Assembly: GCF_032854445.1 (NCBI RefSeq)
Contig: NC_088295.1
Location: forward strand, 24,851,385-24,915,384
Direction: 5' to 3'
Origin: Liolophura sinensis
Lineage: Eukaryota > Mollusca > Polyplacophora > Chitonida > Chitonidae
Length of the DNA: 64,000 nucleotides
Under the pieces are notes generated by a model, which saw only the letters and a program-made list of their open reading frames with translations, was not told the DNA's origin and did not search any database. The position numbers and the translations under genes are program-made. This document shows positions 26,805 through 37,270 of this stretch, piece by piece (position 1 is the first letter of the stretch; each line of letters opens with the position of its first letter).

Positions 26805-27031
26805 CTAGAGTGTGAAGTTGACACAACTAGAAAATAGTTTTGGACCCTTGCTCAACGCGGTTGTTATTACGAAATCATAGAAAATATAAAAGCAGCCTCC
26901 AAACATGTAAATATGAAGATGCCCGTATTTGTTTAGCTTAAAAACAGGTATAAATGTATAAATAAATTCCAGTACTATAAGAAGTATAAAAATTACGAAC
27001 CCCAACAGAAATGTCGTTATCATCACAATCT
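26805..27031 (-). CDS. Candidate terminal exon with two hydrophobic helices (uncertain)
   Basis: A minus-strand frame ends at a TAG at 26805-26807. At 27032-27033 it is preceded by a good splice acceptor (ATATATATTTCAG), so the open frame could be the last exon of an unseen gene. The encoded piece of about 75 residues has a first hydrophobic segment (TTFLLGFVIFILLIVLEFIY), a short polar stretch (FKLNKYGHLH), and a second hydrophobic segment (MFGGCFYIFYDFVITTAL), resembling two membrane helices with a loop. An AATAAA lies about 110 bases past the stop. I do not recognise the family. The caution is strong: T-rich strands in AT-rich DNA easily translate into F/I/L/Y-rich peptides, and no companion exon was found. 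Confidence 0.22.
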
Positions 27032-27033
27032 CT

Positions 27034-30000
27034 GAAATATATATATGTATATAGAAAGATGTATTAAAAAAGTGATCATACATGATTACAATATCCAAGC
27101 GTCAAATCCGAAACTTTTGATTCATTATACTTTGGGATAAAACCAGTAAACAGGAGAAGAGGGTCCCAGCCAAGGTTTCACAAGGATATATGGAAGGATC
27201 CTATATGTAAGCCACACCTAATTGCTTATCAGCGCACTAAGCGTAGTTTTTAGGGTGAGCTATACATCATGCTCGTAGACTGCATTTAAAGGGGAATAAG
27301 AGGATTAACTCTAAAGCTGTGCCATATTAAGTGTAAGTTTTCTATGCTGATTAAAATGTAATTCACCCCATAGCTCGTTAAATTGACTTTTGAATGTGTA
27401 TGTATGTAAATGTACACTTGAGGTAAAATACGATGTGCATTGTTTTGCCGTCTGGTTTTCGGGAGAGCCACCTCGCTGTAACCCCCTCCCCCCCCACCCC
27501 GCTGATATAAACATCTCGGTCAAACCGATGGAAAGCTGAATTCGGCCACACGACAATGTTGGTAAAATACCATGGAGAGGGACTTTGTAGCCACGCTCTG
27601 ATCTCGGCCTATTTGTCTATCTTGTAATTGTCCTGTAATATTATAATTGAGGTTTGGAAATTAATCAACGAACGTACGGACATGAGCGTGATACAAAACT
27701 GAATCGTGCAGGACAGTTTAATACATAACACAGACAGCGAAGTTTGCCGAGGTTAAATTCCAAATGACCTCATATCTGGCAACATAACGTCAAACTTGCA
27801 CCAACTCGCATCCGGCCAAGAAGAGCCGGCGGGAAACTTTCCTTAACTACTTTTTAGTAGAACATTCTCAGCTTGATAATGACATCTAGTTAAATGCAAC
27901 ACTGTAATTACTGTCATATTGTTTTTTGTTATATAATCAATCTTATCCTGAATTCGAGACATTGTGGGTGCAATTTATGATTTCTGCCGGAAAATATGTC
28001 GCTAATGCGCAAAAATAGGCCATTTTATCGTCAGAGTTTGTGTCTAAAAGATCACAGACGTGATTACTCAATTCGTTTTACTCAGCCGCATTCACGTCGT
28101 GCTTTGAACGTCAGCTATTCGTTATGAACAAAAAAGCTCTTCTATATGCTGTCGTTGTAATTAGATGAAATGCACGTGACTGATGGTAATCGGGCATATC
28201 GTAATTTAATCGCCACACAATAATTGTCAATGTGCCAATAGAAAACATCCGTGTCGTACAGGTTGAATGTATGCTGCCCAGATATTACACAAAACGGTTT
28301 CATTTTAGCAAAACAAAGCCCAAATCGATGAAGTCGTGTACTAGACAAAGTGCGATGTTTTGGATTATGCAAGAACTCTACTTTTCACATCCAGATTATA
28401 CATGCAGACAAATGTAATCACTGGGGTAAACCATTCAGACACACAGCTCTGCTATTTCGAATTTGCCCTTAATAAAATCACATTGCTTGATAAATTTAAC
28501 ATTTTGTTTCCTTGGATAAACCCAAAGCTACAGTATCTTGATGCAGGTAATCTGTAACTTTAACCAATGTCATGCTTGTGCTTTACAAGACTATTCCTAC
28601 AAAACATACTCTAAATTATCACTCCCATGTTTAACCAGATTGCTGTATTGTAATTATGTTATATGTGCGTGCTTTCCCAGATTGTGTCCTCTCCCACCCC
28701 ACCCCGACCCAACCCCACCCAATGAGCTCTGATGTGGTTCACTCTGGTTTCATCTGTCATCGCAACAATGTAACGTTTGTGATTAATCGGGGTCAATTAC
28801 AGACAAAAAATCTATGATGTAATGCAATCACGCAAAGTATCAATTGCTTACCCTGTTTTTATGTAGAGGTATTACTGAACATAGCATGCATTCTGGCACA
28901 GAAGAATAATGATGTGAACATCTTTGGCTCATTGTAGGCAGATAAATAAGCTTCATTAGACCGTGAAAAGTTCACCAAATGAAGTTATTAGTTGTGTTTA
29001 ATTGGGTGGAGTGATTTTTTCGTCAAGTCAGGGTGTATAGATCAGAGCGGGTATGAGGATTACACTGTGTCGCGGAATAACATAAATCAGACCGATAGAG
29101 ACTCTTTGACATTTAAATGGCACAACAGTTGAAAGCTTGATACTCTACAGCCGCATTCGCGATAAAGGTAATTTGTGGAGCCGCGTACTAAATTTTCATC
29201 GACAGAGCTGTAAAAGTAAGTGCAAAAACATTGGAAACGAGATGGCTAAGTCTGAGATCCCGGATATTGGCAGGGCCTATTCCCCATTACGCTTTGGTAC
29301 GAAGACCAGGAGTGGACAAAGACAGGATTTAGATTACTTAAGCGGAACACGGATCAGCTTCATCACGCGATTAATTTGGCTCTTCGTCTGACTATCCAAG
29401 ATAAACTCATACCTTATACGCCTTTCCACACTGAAGCTGAATGACCCCAATTACTGACCGAAAAACATCAAGCACGACTTTCCATTTCGTTCACATTGTC
29501 TGGCCTCTCGAAAATCAATGTGGATTCAATGTCTTGTTTATACAGTGAGAATATGTGCTCGATTAGTCAGAGCCACAGGGGTGGAAGTAGTCTTAATGTT
29601 TGCGGACCAGCAGCTTTACACATAAACCAGGAGGTCAGTCTTCAGTGATCAGCTGCTCTTTTAGCTGAACGAAGCGGTTTGATAAGGTCCTGAGTCGGAA
29701 TGTCCGTAAGTGAGGCAGTACGATTAACTCTCTATTAGGTTATGCCAAACGCTTTTAAAATTGTCAAAGTAAACTGATTTTTTCCTGTTTTGCAATCAAG
29801 GTACAGAAGAAAGACAAAGTACGAGTAGTGAAAAATCTCATATTGTCTGAGTTGCCAGCCAACAATCTTATAACAGAATCCTTTTTCTCATCGTGCAAAT
29901 CTCGCTCTGGAGTGTGATTTCGCCTTACATGAATTTAAAGCCCACATGATCGTGATTAGACTAAAACAAATTTTATTAGCATATGCCATTTTATTGATGC

Positions 30001-31570
30001 CAAACTCCATTAAGCTCTTGAGCATCGCGTGACATGAAACTGTTCGTGTGGTCAAAACGAGTAGGCCTACTGGACTCTTTCTTAATTGGTTTCATCGATA
30101 GCACATATATCCCACACAGTCACCATTCGTTTATTACAGCTCCGTCCACGATTAATTCGCCACACAAAGAACAATGAAGACCACCTGAGACTTGGTGCCC
30201 GCAGGTTAGCATGTTTCTTCTATGGCGCCTTTGTGTCATAATCAAAGGAAATGTAACTGCATCAAACTCACAACAGTGTTCGTTATCTCTCTTTGGGATC
30301 GGAAATCTCCTGAGTTATTTCACAAGGAGTAGGAAGCAGTATTCATGAGTGTACTAACTTCCACGCAGAATTGGGATCTTCTTGTAGGTGACTTCCACCG
30401 CAAAGTGATTTCCTTCCAAACGGATGAAAGTGACAGAATTAGTGTATTATCAGAGAATTAATGGAACATGAATAGAGTAAATAGCATCCTTACTGATACA
30501 CCAGTTAGTTAATTATTTAAAGGAAGTAAATAAGGTTTACAAACCATAATACCCAAGTTGTGTGAAATTAGGACTTTGCCCGGCCCAGTAGTTAGCCTTA
30601 AAGAGACTTATACGTCCCTGTTATACAACACTGGTTTATTCTTTACGTGTGCGTGCAGTGTGTTCAGAGATGTCCTGTCGTCTCCTACATTGTGTTGTCT
30701 GTTTCTGTTCTATAAATCTGTTGATAAGTATTTCAGATACAATTGCTTTCGCATTGTTGGTAACTTATTTCTTGTGTCTGAGATGAATTCTTCTCCATGA
30801 GTTCTAAACGCTTAACTTATGTTATAACAATGTCAGGTCGAACAGTCCTTGCCCCCGAACCCTCTAGCTGTGCCTACAGAAACGGAGATCAGTAAGTCTG
30901 ATTTATTCCTGGATGGTCGGTCTGGTGTAAATGTAATGTTGTAGTTAAGTTAGCCCGTCGGAACACTTCCCCTCGGCAGACAGGAAACAGTGAGCCACAA
31001 TTAAATCATGTCGGTCAAATCGGATGAGATGTAAGCCCATATTCATGGAAGTAAAGTTGCTATTAATGATATGTCAGACGGCTTCCGTTGTCTGTATGTA
31101 TCATGCGCGATTGTGTGTTAACCTCGACAGCCTTTGGTCCACTTAATGAAAAATGAATAAAGCCAAACAATGAATAAATCACCTCTTTTGATTAATGCTA
31201 CTCGGATATAAGGTATTGTCTGAGGTATAAGAGGCCCAAGATAATTTTAGTTTCACGTATTTCTTATCCAAAAGCCATTGTCTACTTTTACCACCCAGTG
31301 ACGTAGAAAAGGACAGGAGATTTGTACGCCTTACAACTTTAAGCCGCGTTCATAACACTTTATACAAGCTGGCAAAAGAGGAGTCACTTTCCATGAAATT
31401 TTTTCAAGCGAAATATTACCTAAAAAGCTAGCTGAATAACCATCTAAACATTTGGCCGTCGCCATGCAACATCGACAGAATTTGATTGGACCATAAACAA
31501 TGGACAGAAAAGGAATACAGACCTGCGGATAATGGTCCACATCACTAAGCCTCAGATGAAAGACGGGAGA
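27034..31570. other. No gene seen; two C-rich tracts
   Basis: Short open frames occur throughout (for example 27311-27556 minus, 28142-28372 minus, 29137-29391 plus, 30558-30800 plus), but none shows a recognised domain. Two C-rich tracts, at about 27482-27500 and 28686-28721, could form G-quadruplexes on the minus strand. No transposon fragment was recognised. Confidence 0.5.
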
Positions 31571-31840
31571 GATGCATGGAGGCAAAGGTTGGCATCATCA
31601 CTATGAGATTGAACACAGCAGAGACGTGTGGGGGGAAAAGGTTGGCATCATTACTATGAGATTGAACACAGCAGAGACGTGTGGGGGAAAAGGTTGGCAT
31701 CATCCCTATGAGATTGGACACAGCAGAGACGTGTGGGGGAAAAGGTTGGCATCATCACTATGAGATTAAACACAGGAGAGACGTGTGGGGGAAAAGATTG
31801 GCATCATCACTATGAGACTGAACATGAAAGAGAACTGCGA
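31571..31840. repeat. 52-bp tandem array, five units
   Basis: Units contain AAAGGTTGGCATCATCACTA, then TGAGATTGAACACAGCAGAG, then ACGTGTGGGGG. GGCATCAT starts at 31591, 31644, 31696, 31748 and 31800, giving a 52-bp period (53 for the first step because of one extra G). The fifth unit decays after about 31830. The open frames at 31572-31763 and 31785-31967 follow the repeat and are not called as genes. Confidence 0.95.
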
Positions 31841-33660
31841 AAAATGGTCTAATTCTCAAATCAGTAAACGAAATTTGAAAATCATCACCATTCGGAAAAA
31901 TAATCTACAACAGTTACCAGTAAGCAACCCACGATTACGCGTAGACTTGAGTAAAATCTCCAATTAAAATGCAAAAGATACTGTCTGACGGGGAATGATC
32001 TATACAACACCTATCCTTAACCGCCAGAGGAGAGTTGCGGAAAATAAACACGGCAGCAGTCATCACAGGTGCTAGGTAAGAGACAAAGAGGAAACATTGT
32101 GTACAGCAGCATATACATGGCATGTTTTTTGAGACGTGAGATTGTAGATCTTACAGTACCTACACCATTAGTGATGTACGAAGTGGGAACAGTGGTGTAT
32201 TATTCATCCATACGAGCACAACTGTTTTAACGGCTCAGCTCTCTGTTCGTTCTGAGCACAAATATCCAGCTCAGCGTAATTACCTGCAGTAAACTAATCT
32301 TAGGGTCTGCTTAAAGTACATTTTCTGGGATATGTTTAGAGTGTGAGGCGACTAATCCAGCTTATACATTCCCCTTGCCCACCCTCATGCGTGTACTTTA
32401 CAGAGATTTGGTGGAAAACGAACAAATGACCTCTTTGCGTTGTAAAGGTTGCGGGGATTGCTGTGGGAGATTACGGGACTTACATGTAAAACAGTCTGGT
32501 AAGAGTAGAGATGGGAAAGACTGACATCTCAAAGCTGGCGTCAGTCATTCCCCATTGTGCGCCAATCCTGTCCCCGTATCTCTCCTCCCCCCTCCCCCCA
32601 CCTTCAATCATAAGATGTAAACCGAGGGAGTTTTCCGTTCAACAACTAAACAGCGTCTCAGTGGGCTGAATTCTAGGCTTTTTCATTTGGCGAGATTTAT
32701 ACGATCTGTGTCAAGGTCAGAGTACCCTACATCCCACCAAGTCATGTTTTAAACCAAACTAATTTTCTGGGCAACTGGGTTTTCATTATTTGATCTGGAT
32801 CACTTACACCGACCTTAAATTGAGTTGCAGGCTCTCGAGAAGGTTGGGCGAATGCACCTTTTGTAATCGGTGTGCTCTTCAGATTTCATTGAATTAATTG
32901 CCGGTGTGCGTTTCTTTTTCAAATCTTGTAAACTCTGTACTGAACACGTCAAAGTCTCTGCCCTCAACTCTCACTGTCAATACAAACAGAAGGAGATGAG
33001 ACTCCTCTGACAAACAATATTCACACAGAACAAGCTGTTCAAGCTCAAATCAAATCACTTCCTCAAAGTCTTGCCTTTTTCCTTCCAGCAGAACCGTGTA
33101 GAAGAATAATACATGAAAGCAAAACTTGCCGTTGACTCACGGTTTGCCACTATCCAAAATCCAACTCCCCACACTGAGGCGGTATCCTACGTACCTGAAG
33201 TGAAAGTATAAGGTTTTAGACGTTCATATCTAATGGAAGCAAACTGTTCATATTTATATACATGTGTAAGTCTTCTTCACTTTTACAAAGAAGGGTTATT
33301 TCAACCTGTTTTATATCAGTTGCTTACGTTTCACTTTCGGCTAGTTGTTACGGTATGTCCTATACCATGTGTGTAGATGAGTAGTAACACACACTGGAGG
33401 TCACATATTGCAGTGTCACTTGTTTTGTGCTGTCACAAAGGCTACACACATAGGATTAACTGCGTGATTATTTGTAGTGCTTTGTGTCATTTTGTGACAC
33501 ATGTTGTACTTTCTGTGTGCCTCATACTGTAGATTCTACGAGTGATATTGTACTTTCTATAGGTGTATATTATGGGTTAACCTGTGTGCCGAATGTTGAA
33601 TATTCCCCGTGGCACACATTGTAGGTTCCGTCATATTGCACTTTTTAGGTGCATAAAATA
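31841..33660. other. No gene seen
   Basis: Contains a C-rich tract near 32583-32600 and loosely repetitive GT-rich phrases between 33340 and 33640 (TTGTACTTTCT, CACATTGTAG and similar recurring). No coding signal was recognised. Confidence 0.5.
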
Positions 33661-34014
33661 TTATGATTTTCTGAGCGTCCAATGTGCAAGCATTTCGAAG
33701 GATAAAGAGTATTGCCCTAACACATCACCAGTCGTCCAACTGGCTTTCAGATCACGGTGAAAGCCAAATTTACACAGATGCTTCGACATGCAGTCCTCAA
33801 TACCTAGCTTTTCTCTCAAACCATCACTTATTTGCTGAAAGACGCCTAGCATTTCTGAATATATCATCCGTCCATTCTTTGATTGTAGACGATGCAACTC
33901 CTGCGATATGAATCTGCGATATGTCACTTGTGAACAAGGAAAACAAGAACAGAAGGCCTTTCGCAATATAAGCACAACGTGGTACGATTGGACTCTCCTT
34001 TTCAGCTGGCGCAT
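33661..34014 (-). CDS. Hypothetical cysteine-containing ORF, possible terminal exon
   Basis: An ATG-started frame of 117 codons on the same strand as the GPCR, about 1.5 kb beyond its stop. The more exon-like part is the 3' half, from about residue 43: it has mixed, amphipathic composition, including LREKLGIEDCMSKHLCKF and SWTTGDVLGQ. The C-x5-C pattern followed by a GD/GE-type turn recalls small secreted invertebrate proteins of the DM4/12 type, but the match is weak and inferred by eye. A possible acceptor (TTCATATCGCAG) lies just upstream of this half, at 33904-33905. An overlapping frame starting at 34018 begins with a hydrophobic, signal-like segment (YIAKGLLFLFSLF) in another register, so a frameshifted pseudogene is also possible. 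No function is assigned. Confidence 0.27.
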   Translation of the reverse strand: MRQLKRRVQSYHVVLILRKAFCSCFPCSQVTYRRFISQELHRLQSKNGRMIYSEMLGVFQQISDGLREKLGIEDCMSKHLCKFGFHRDLKASWTTGDVLGQYSLSFEMLAHWTLRKS

Positions 34015-34018
34015 CCAT

Positions 34019-35002
34019 CGAAAGGCGCTAATAGCTTACTTGCGTGGTTTTGCCAATGAAATCTTCAAAGGGAGCACAAACAGTGGTACGGTGAGCAGAT
34101 TCTTTCCGATGTTACCAAACTACACGTATATACATGTAACCACACTATTTGGAGAAATAGTCACGAAGAAGTTGGTATTTTATTGAACAAAATATCTCAA
34201 GGCAAAGAAAACAATATTAATGCGTTGAAATAACACATGGTCAATTTAGAATATACTGCCATGGTTTTGCATGCATTTTTCAGTTAGTATATCTCAACAG
34301 GAACATTTTGCAGTGAAAGACTTACCATTTGCAACTGACTAAAGTCTGCTCATTTTCTTCATGTGTTATGGAAGAATGTACGCACAAAATTTTCAAATTT
34401 ACCCCTGAAGTTCATTCGTAAATATCTGAAAGAGCAGAACTTTATTCTCAGCAATATGCATTACAACACATTATAATGGTAATTTATATCACAGGGATTT
34501 ATACAAATAGAAGTCTTATCGGTATGACAAGTTAGGAAGGTTGAAAAATGTGAAAAAGTGTCAAAATGAGCAGTGGTGGTTTTGTATATCATCTTTAATC
34601 CATCTCTCATATTTATAAAACGCACCTAGAAACATCACCACCCTCTTGAAAAAAAATCTTGATTTCATATGTTGCTTTCCAACATTGCTGCTAAAAATCA
34701 CAATTAACGTTTCAGAGAAATGCATAAATACTATGGATTTACCTCATACACGTGATAAATCTTAACAAATTATTTAATTTAAAGTCTGAAAAAAGTACCT
34801 AATCAAAATGGCTTCATCGATTAGACTTGGAAGCACATTTATCAATTATCTGAAAGAGTCTGTATATGTTTACGTGTTTGTTGGATATTCATGGATCCAA
34901 GGCTATCATACTACAGTAAGTTGGAGCGCTACGAGGAAAATGTTGACTGATTTCGCCCTTAGACCTTCTGATATTTTCCACAAATGAACCGAGCTGACCA
35001 TT
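34019..35002. other. No gene seen
   Basis: AT-rich sequence downstream of the GPCR's candidate polyA signal. No long open frame or repeat was recognised. Confidence 0.5.
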
Positions 35003-35008
35003 TTTATT
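35003..35008 (-). terminator. Candidate polyadenylation signal for the GPCR gene
   Basis: TTTATT on the plus strand reads AATAAA on the minus strand, about 530 bases after the receptor stop codon. I saw no other AATAAA between the stop and this point. It would give a 3' UTR of roughly 550 bases. The ORF at 35060-35395 would then lie inside the 3' UTR and is not called. Confidence 0.45.
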
Positions 35009-35539
35009 ACAGCTGAAACCATGTGTACTTCCGCTGAATGGTACTGATCTCAGGTCAACTCACTGTCCGGTAGCGATTAACTGCAAACCCTTGAGTGTAA
35101 GTACATCGATAAATATTGGCGACCAAGTGATTACCCAGCAAGGAATGAATGACTTCGGCAAAACGAAGCAATTGCTCGCCTGGCTGGATATAAAACAGAA
35201 TTTACTCAAACAAACATATCGACTGTGATCACACAATAGGCTATAACGTGAGCAAGACCGCTTCTGCAGGATTTTACACCGATGGCAAGCTGCACAAACA
35301 CTGAGGAGTGCTCCTTTGGTGGGAAGCCAGTGAACATTACTTCCATCGACAAAAACGTTTGGTGAGGAATAGTACGGATGTGAAAGGTATTTCACGTAGG
35401 CACTTAGCTGTGAAAATGTTTTAATTAATAAGCCAAAATGGTCTGGAAAGTTGCCAACTTGGAAGGACGTGGCTAGTCAGAAATTCATTTATATCAGTAC
35501 CCCATGACGTGCCCTTTATCCAAAACGACTGGCAAAGAA

Positions 35540-36778
35540 TCAATGGAATCGACTTTTAACGTGCGGCAATTTTGCGCGAGCAGTGTGGTATCTGTGACTG
35601 CTATTGTATTCCATAATCATGTGATCCACTTCGGTTTCCTCTAAGTGACTCATAGAATGGAGGCAGACGTGGTCGTCGTTCATTGAACTGCGTCCATACT
35701 CTGACATATTCATTCCTCCTTCACCTCGTTTTCTTCTCTTCGCTTCGCAACACTTAATAGCCTTCCGGAAAGCGCGTTGAAAGTTTTGAGAGAAAAATGC
35801 GTATATAAATGGGTTTACCATCGAGTTTGTGTACGAAAGTACGAAGGAGAAAACTCTTAAGTAGTAAAAGGTATAGGTATTCAAGAAAGATCTAGGAAAG
35901 TAATTCGCCCAAAGCCAAGTTACGTGAAATGGCAACCAAGATATGCCAAACACAGCTACAAGCACTATCACCAAACGGGTGGCTTTTCGTTTATTCTTTG
36001 TGGCTTGACTCACATTGGTTCTATCGGGGGCTTTCGTCGCCCAGAGATTAAAGACGGTCATGGTGCTAAATAAAAATATAGCAACCAATGGAATAGCGTA
36101 TCCAAGAAAAAACAGAACAAGAAAATATATAGGTCGATGACTGCGTCTGTGTCCCCAGTCATCAGCACATATGTGTATAGGTTCCGGTCCGTACTGTGTG
36201 TAAATCCTCACGGTATAGAAGATAGGCCATGGACTGGCCATGGCCAACGAGATGATCCAAATGATGGCACAGACACTTAACGCAGGCGCTACATTCCGGG
36301 CCAATTTGGTGTGGATAGGGAAGGACACAGCCATGAACCGGTCCACAGACATGGCTACCAGAGTCAGCACACTAGCTATCATGCTAGAATACTGAAGAAA
36401 ATGCACTGAGCGACACATGAAGTCACCGAAAGGCCAGCTTTGAACGGTGTAAATCGTGGCATGGAAGGGAACACAGAACAGTAGAAAGGTTAAATCCGCC
36501 ACAGATAAGTTCAAGATGAAGACGTTCGTTGTGTTGCGCGCTCGGTTGCGATTCTTTAAAATGACGAGGATGACCAATATGTTTCCTATACATCCGAATA
36601 AAATGACCACTGAGAAAATAACAGGTACTACAATCCGCTCTGGTCCCGGTATGCAGCACATTACTTGTGTCTCCGTCCCGTTGATAGGTAGACCTTGGGA
36701 AACGTTGTCGGAACCTGGAGGGAGTTCACAGTGACATTCCATACTGGAGTTGTACCCAGGTTCACAGGGACCAGTCAT
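35540..36778 (-). CDS. Class A neuropeptide GPCR, galanin / allatostatin-A receptor-like
   Basis: Encodes a complete 412-residue rhodopsin-family receptor, expected at the cell surface and coupled to G proteins. The N-terminus has three N-glycosylation sites (N10, N25, N33) and no obvious cleaved signal. Landmarks by helix: TM1 about 49-74 with N66; TM2 about 85-110 with D95; TM3 about 119-150 with C122 and the D146-R147-F148 motif (DRF for the usual DRY); TM4 with W174; C204 in loop 2, which should pair with C122; TM5 with P230; TM6 with W281 and P283 (SWLP in place of CWxP); TM7 with NPFIY at 322-326. Helix 8 ends in C343-C344, likely palmitoylated. WPFGDFMC, AMSVDRF, LAMASP, WLPFH and SYTNSMVNPFIYAF match galanin and allatostatin-A/buccalin receptors best; kisspeptin-type receptors are the nearest alternative. 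The ligand cannot be told from sequence. An in-frame TAG lies 18 bases upstream of the ATG, and A is at -3, which fixes the start. The coding region has no intron. Confidence 0.96.
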   Translation of the reverse strand: MTGPCEPGYNSSMECHCELPPGSDNVSQGLPINGTETQVMCCIPGPERIVVPVIFSVVILFGCIGNILVILVILKNRNRARNTTNVFILNLSVADLTFLLFCVPFHATIYTVQSWPFGDFMCRSVHFLQYSSMIASVLTLVAMSVDRFMAVSFPIHTKLARNVAPALSVCAIIWIISLAMASPWPIFYTVRIYTQYGPEPIHICADDWGHRRSHRPIYFLVLFFLGYAIPLVAIFLFSTMTVFNLWATKAPDRTNVSQATKNKRKATRLVIVLVAVFGISWLPFHVTWLWANYFPRSFLNTYTFYYLRVFSFVLSYTNSMVNPFIYAFFSQNFQRAFRKAIKCCEAKRRKRGEGGMNMSEYGRSSMNDDHVCLHSMSHLEETEVDHMIMEYNSSHRYHTARAKLPHVKSRFH

Positions 36779-36797
36779 GCTCAGGTGAACCTAGCAT
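36762..36797 (-). promoter_or_regulatory. Upstream ORF overlapping the GPCR start
   Basis: An ATG at 36797-36795 opens an 11-codon frame (MLGSPEHDWSL) that ends at a TGA at 36762-36764, past the receptor ATG and in a different frame. Ribosomes that use it would miss the receptor start. It lies in the same exon as the coding region, after the predicted splice acceptor. A repressive effect on translation is inferred from what is known of overlapping uORFs. Confidence 0.6.
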
Positions 36798-36801
36798 AGA
36801 G

Positions 36802-36825
36802 TCACGGGGACCACGCTGTCGACAT
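36802..36825 (-). promoter_or_regulatory. Short upstream ORF in the GPCR leader
   Basis: The frame ATG to TGA encodes seven residues (MSTAWSP) and ends 23 bases before the receptor ATG. It begins four bases after the predicted splice junction, so its leader context depends on the unknown upstream exon. Together with the second uORF it makes a compact leader likely to lower translation. Confidence 0.55.
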
Positions 36826-36829
36826 ATCC

Positions 36830-36846
36830 CTGCAAATAAACAGAAA
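36830..36846 (-). other. Splice acceptor before the GPCR coding exon
   Basis: On the minus strand the sequence reads TTTTCTGTTTATTTGCAG followed by GGATATG: a pyrimidine-rich tract and CAG/G, close to the animal 3' splice-site consensus. The exon would start at 36829, 51 bases before the receptor ATG. The in-frame TAG at 36793-36791 sits within this exon, so the upstream exon or exons should be 5' UTR only. Confidence 0.7.
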
Positions 36847-37270
36847 ACACATATAAGGAAGGTTTAAATATCCAGAATTAAACAGCAATGTAAGGTACCC
36901 CAGACATCATAAGTATTATCACACGTTTTAGACAGACAGACATTCCTATGCCACCCGTCAACCAACAAGGACGTTCCAAGTGAATAATCGCGAGGCCAAT
37001 TCCCAAAAACGACATATAACACAAACCACCAAAGAACTAAGAAAGCATATAAAGTTCGAAAATAAGACGGAATCATGCAAAGAGAAGCAGCCAACAGTTT
37101 TCATTGAGTTTTGAAAGACGCAATGTATGTTCTAGGCGACTTATTGAAATCATTAATCAAATCGTGTACCATGCTAGAATATATGTTGTCGTAACAAAAT
37201 TTGTATCTCAGCTGCACTTTGATTGCAACTGTTCAAATATCCAACGTGGGTTGAGCGGAATTAGACACAA
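36847..37270. other. Presumed 5' UTR intron of the GPCR gene; nothing else seen
   Basis: AT-rich sequence upstream of the splice acceptor. The short minus frame 36864-37094 has no recognisable features. No donor site could be assigned, so the extent of the intron is unknown. Confidence 0.4.

Noticed and set aside
31572-31763. Repetitive peptide with HSRDVWG motif
   Set aside because: It arises from the 52-bp array, whose period also shifts the frame, and there is no signal of a gene around it.
35060-35395. 111-codon minus-strand ORF rich in C
   Set aside because: It lies between the GPCR stop and its candidate polyA signal, so it is most likely 3' UTR sequence. No cysteine pattern of a known family is seen.
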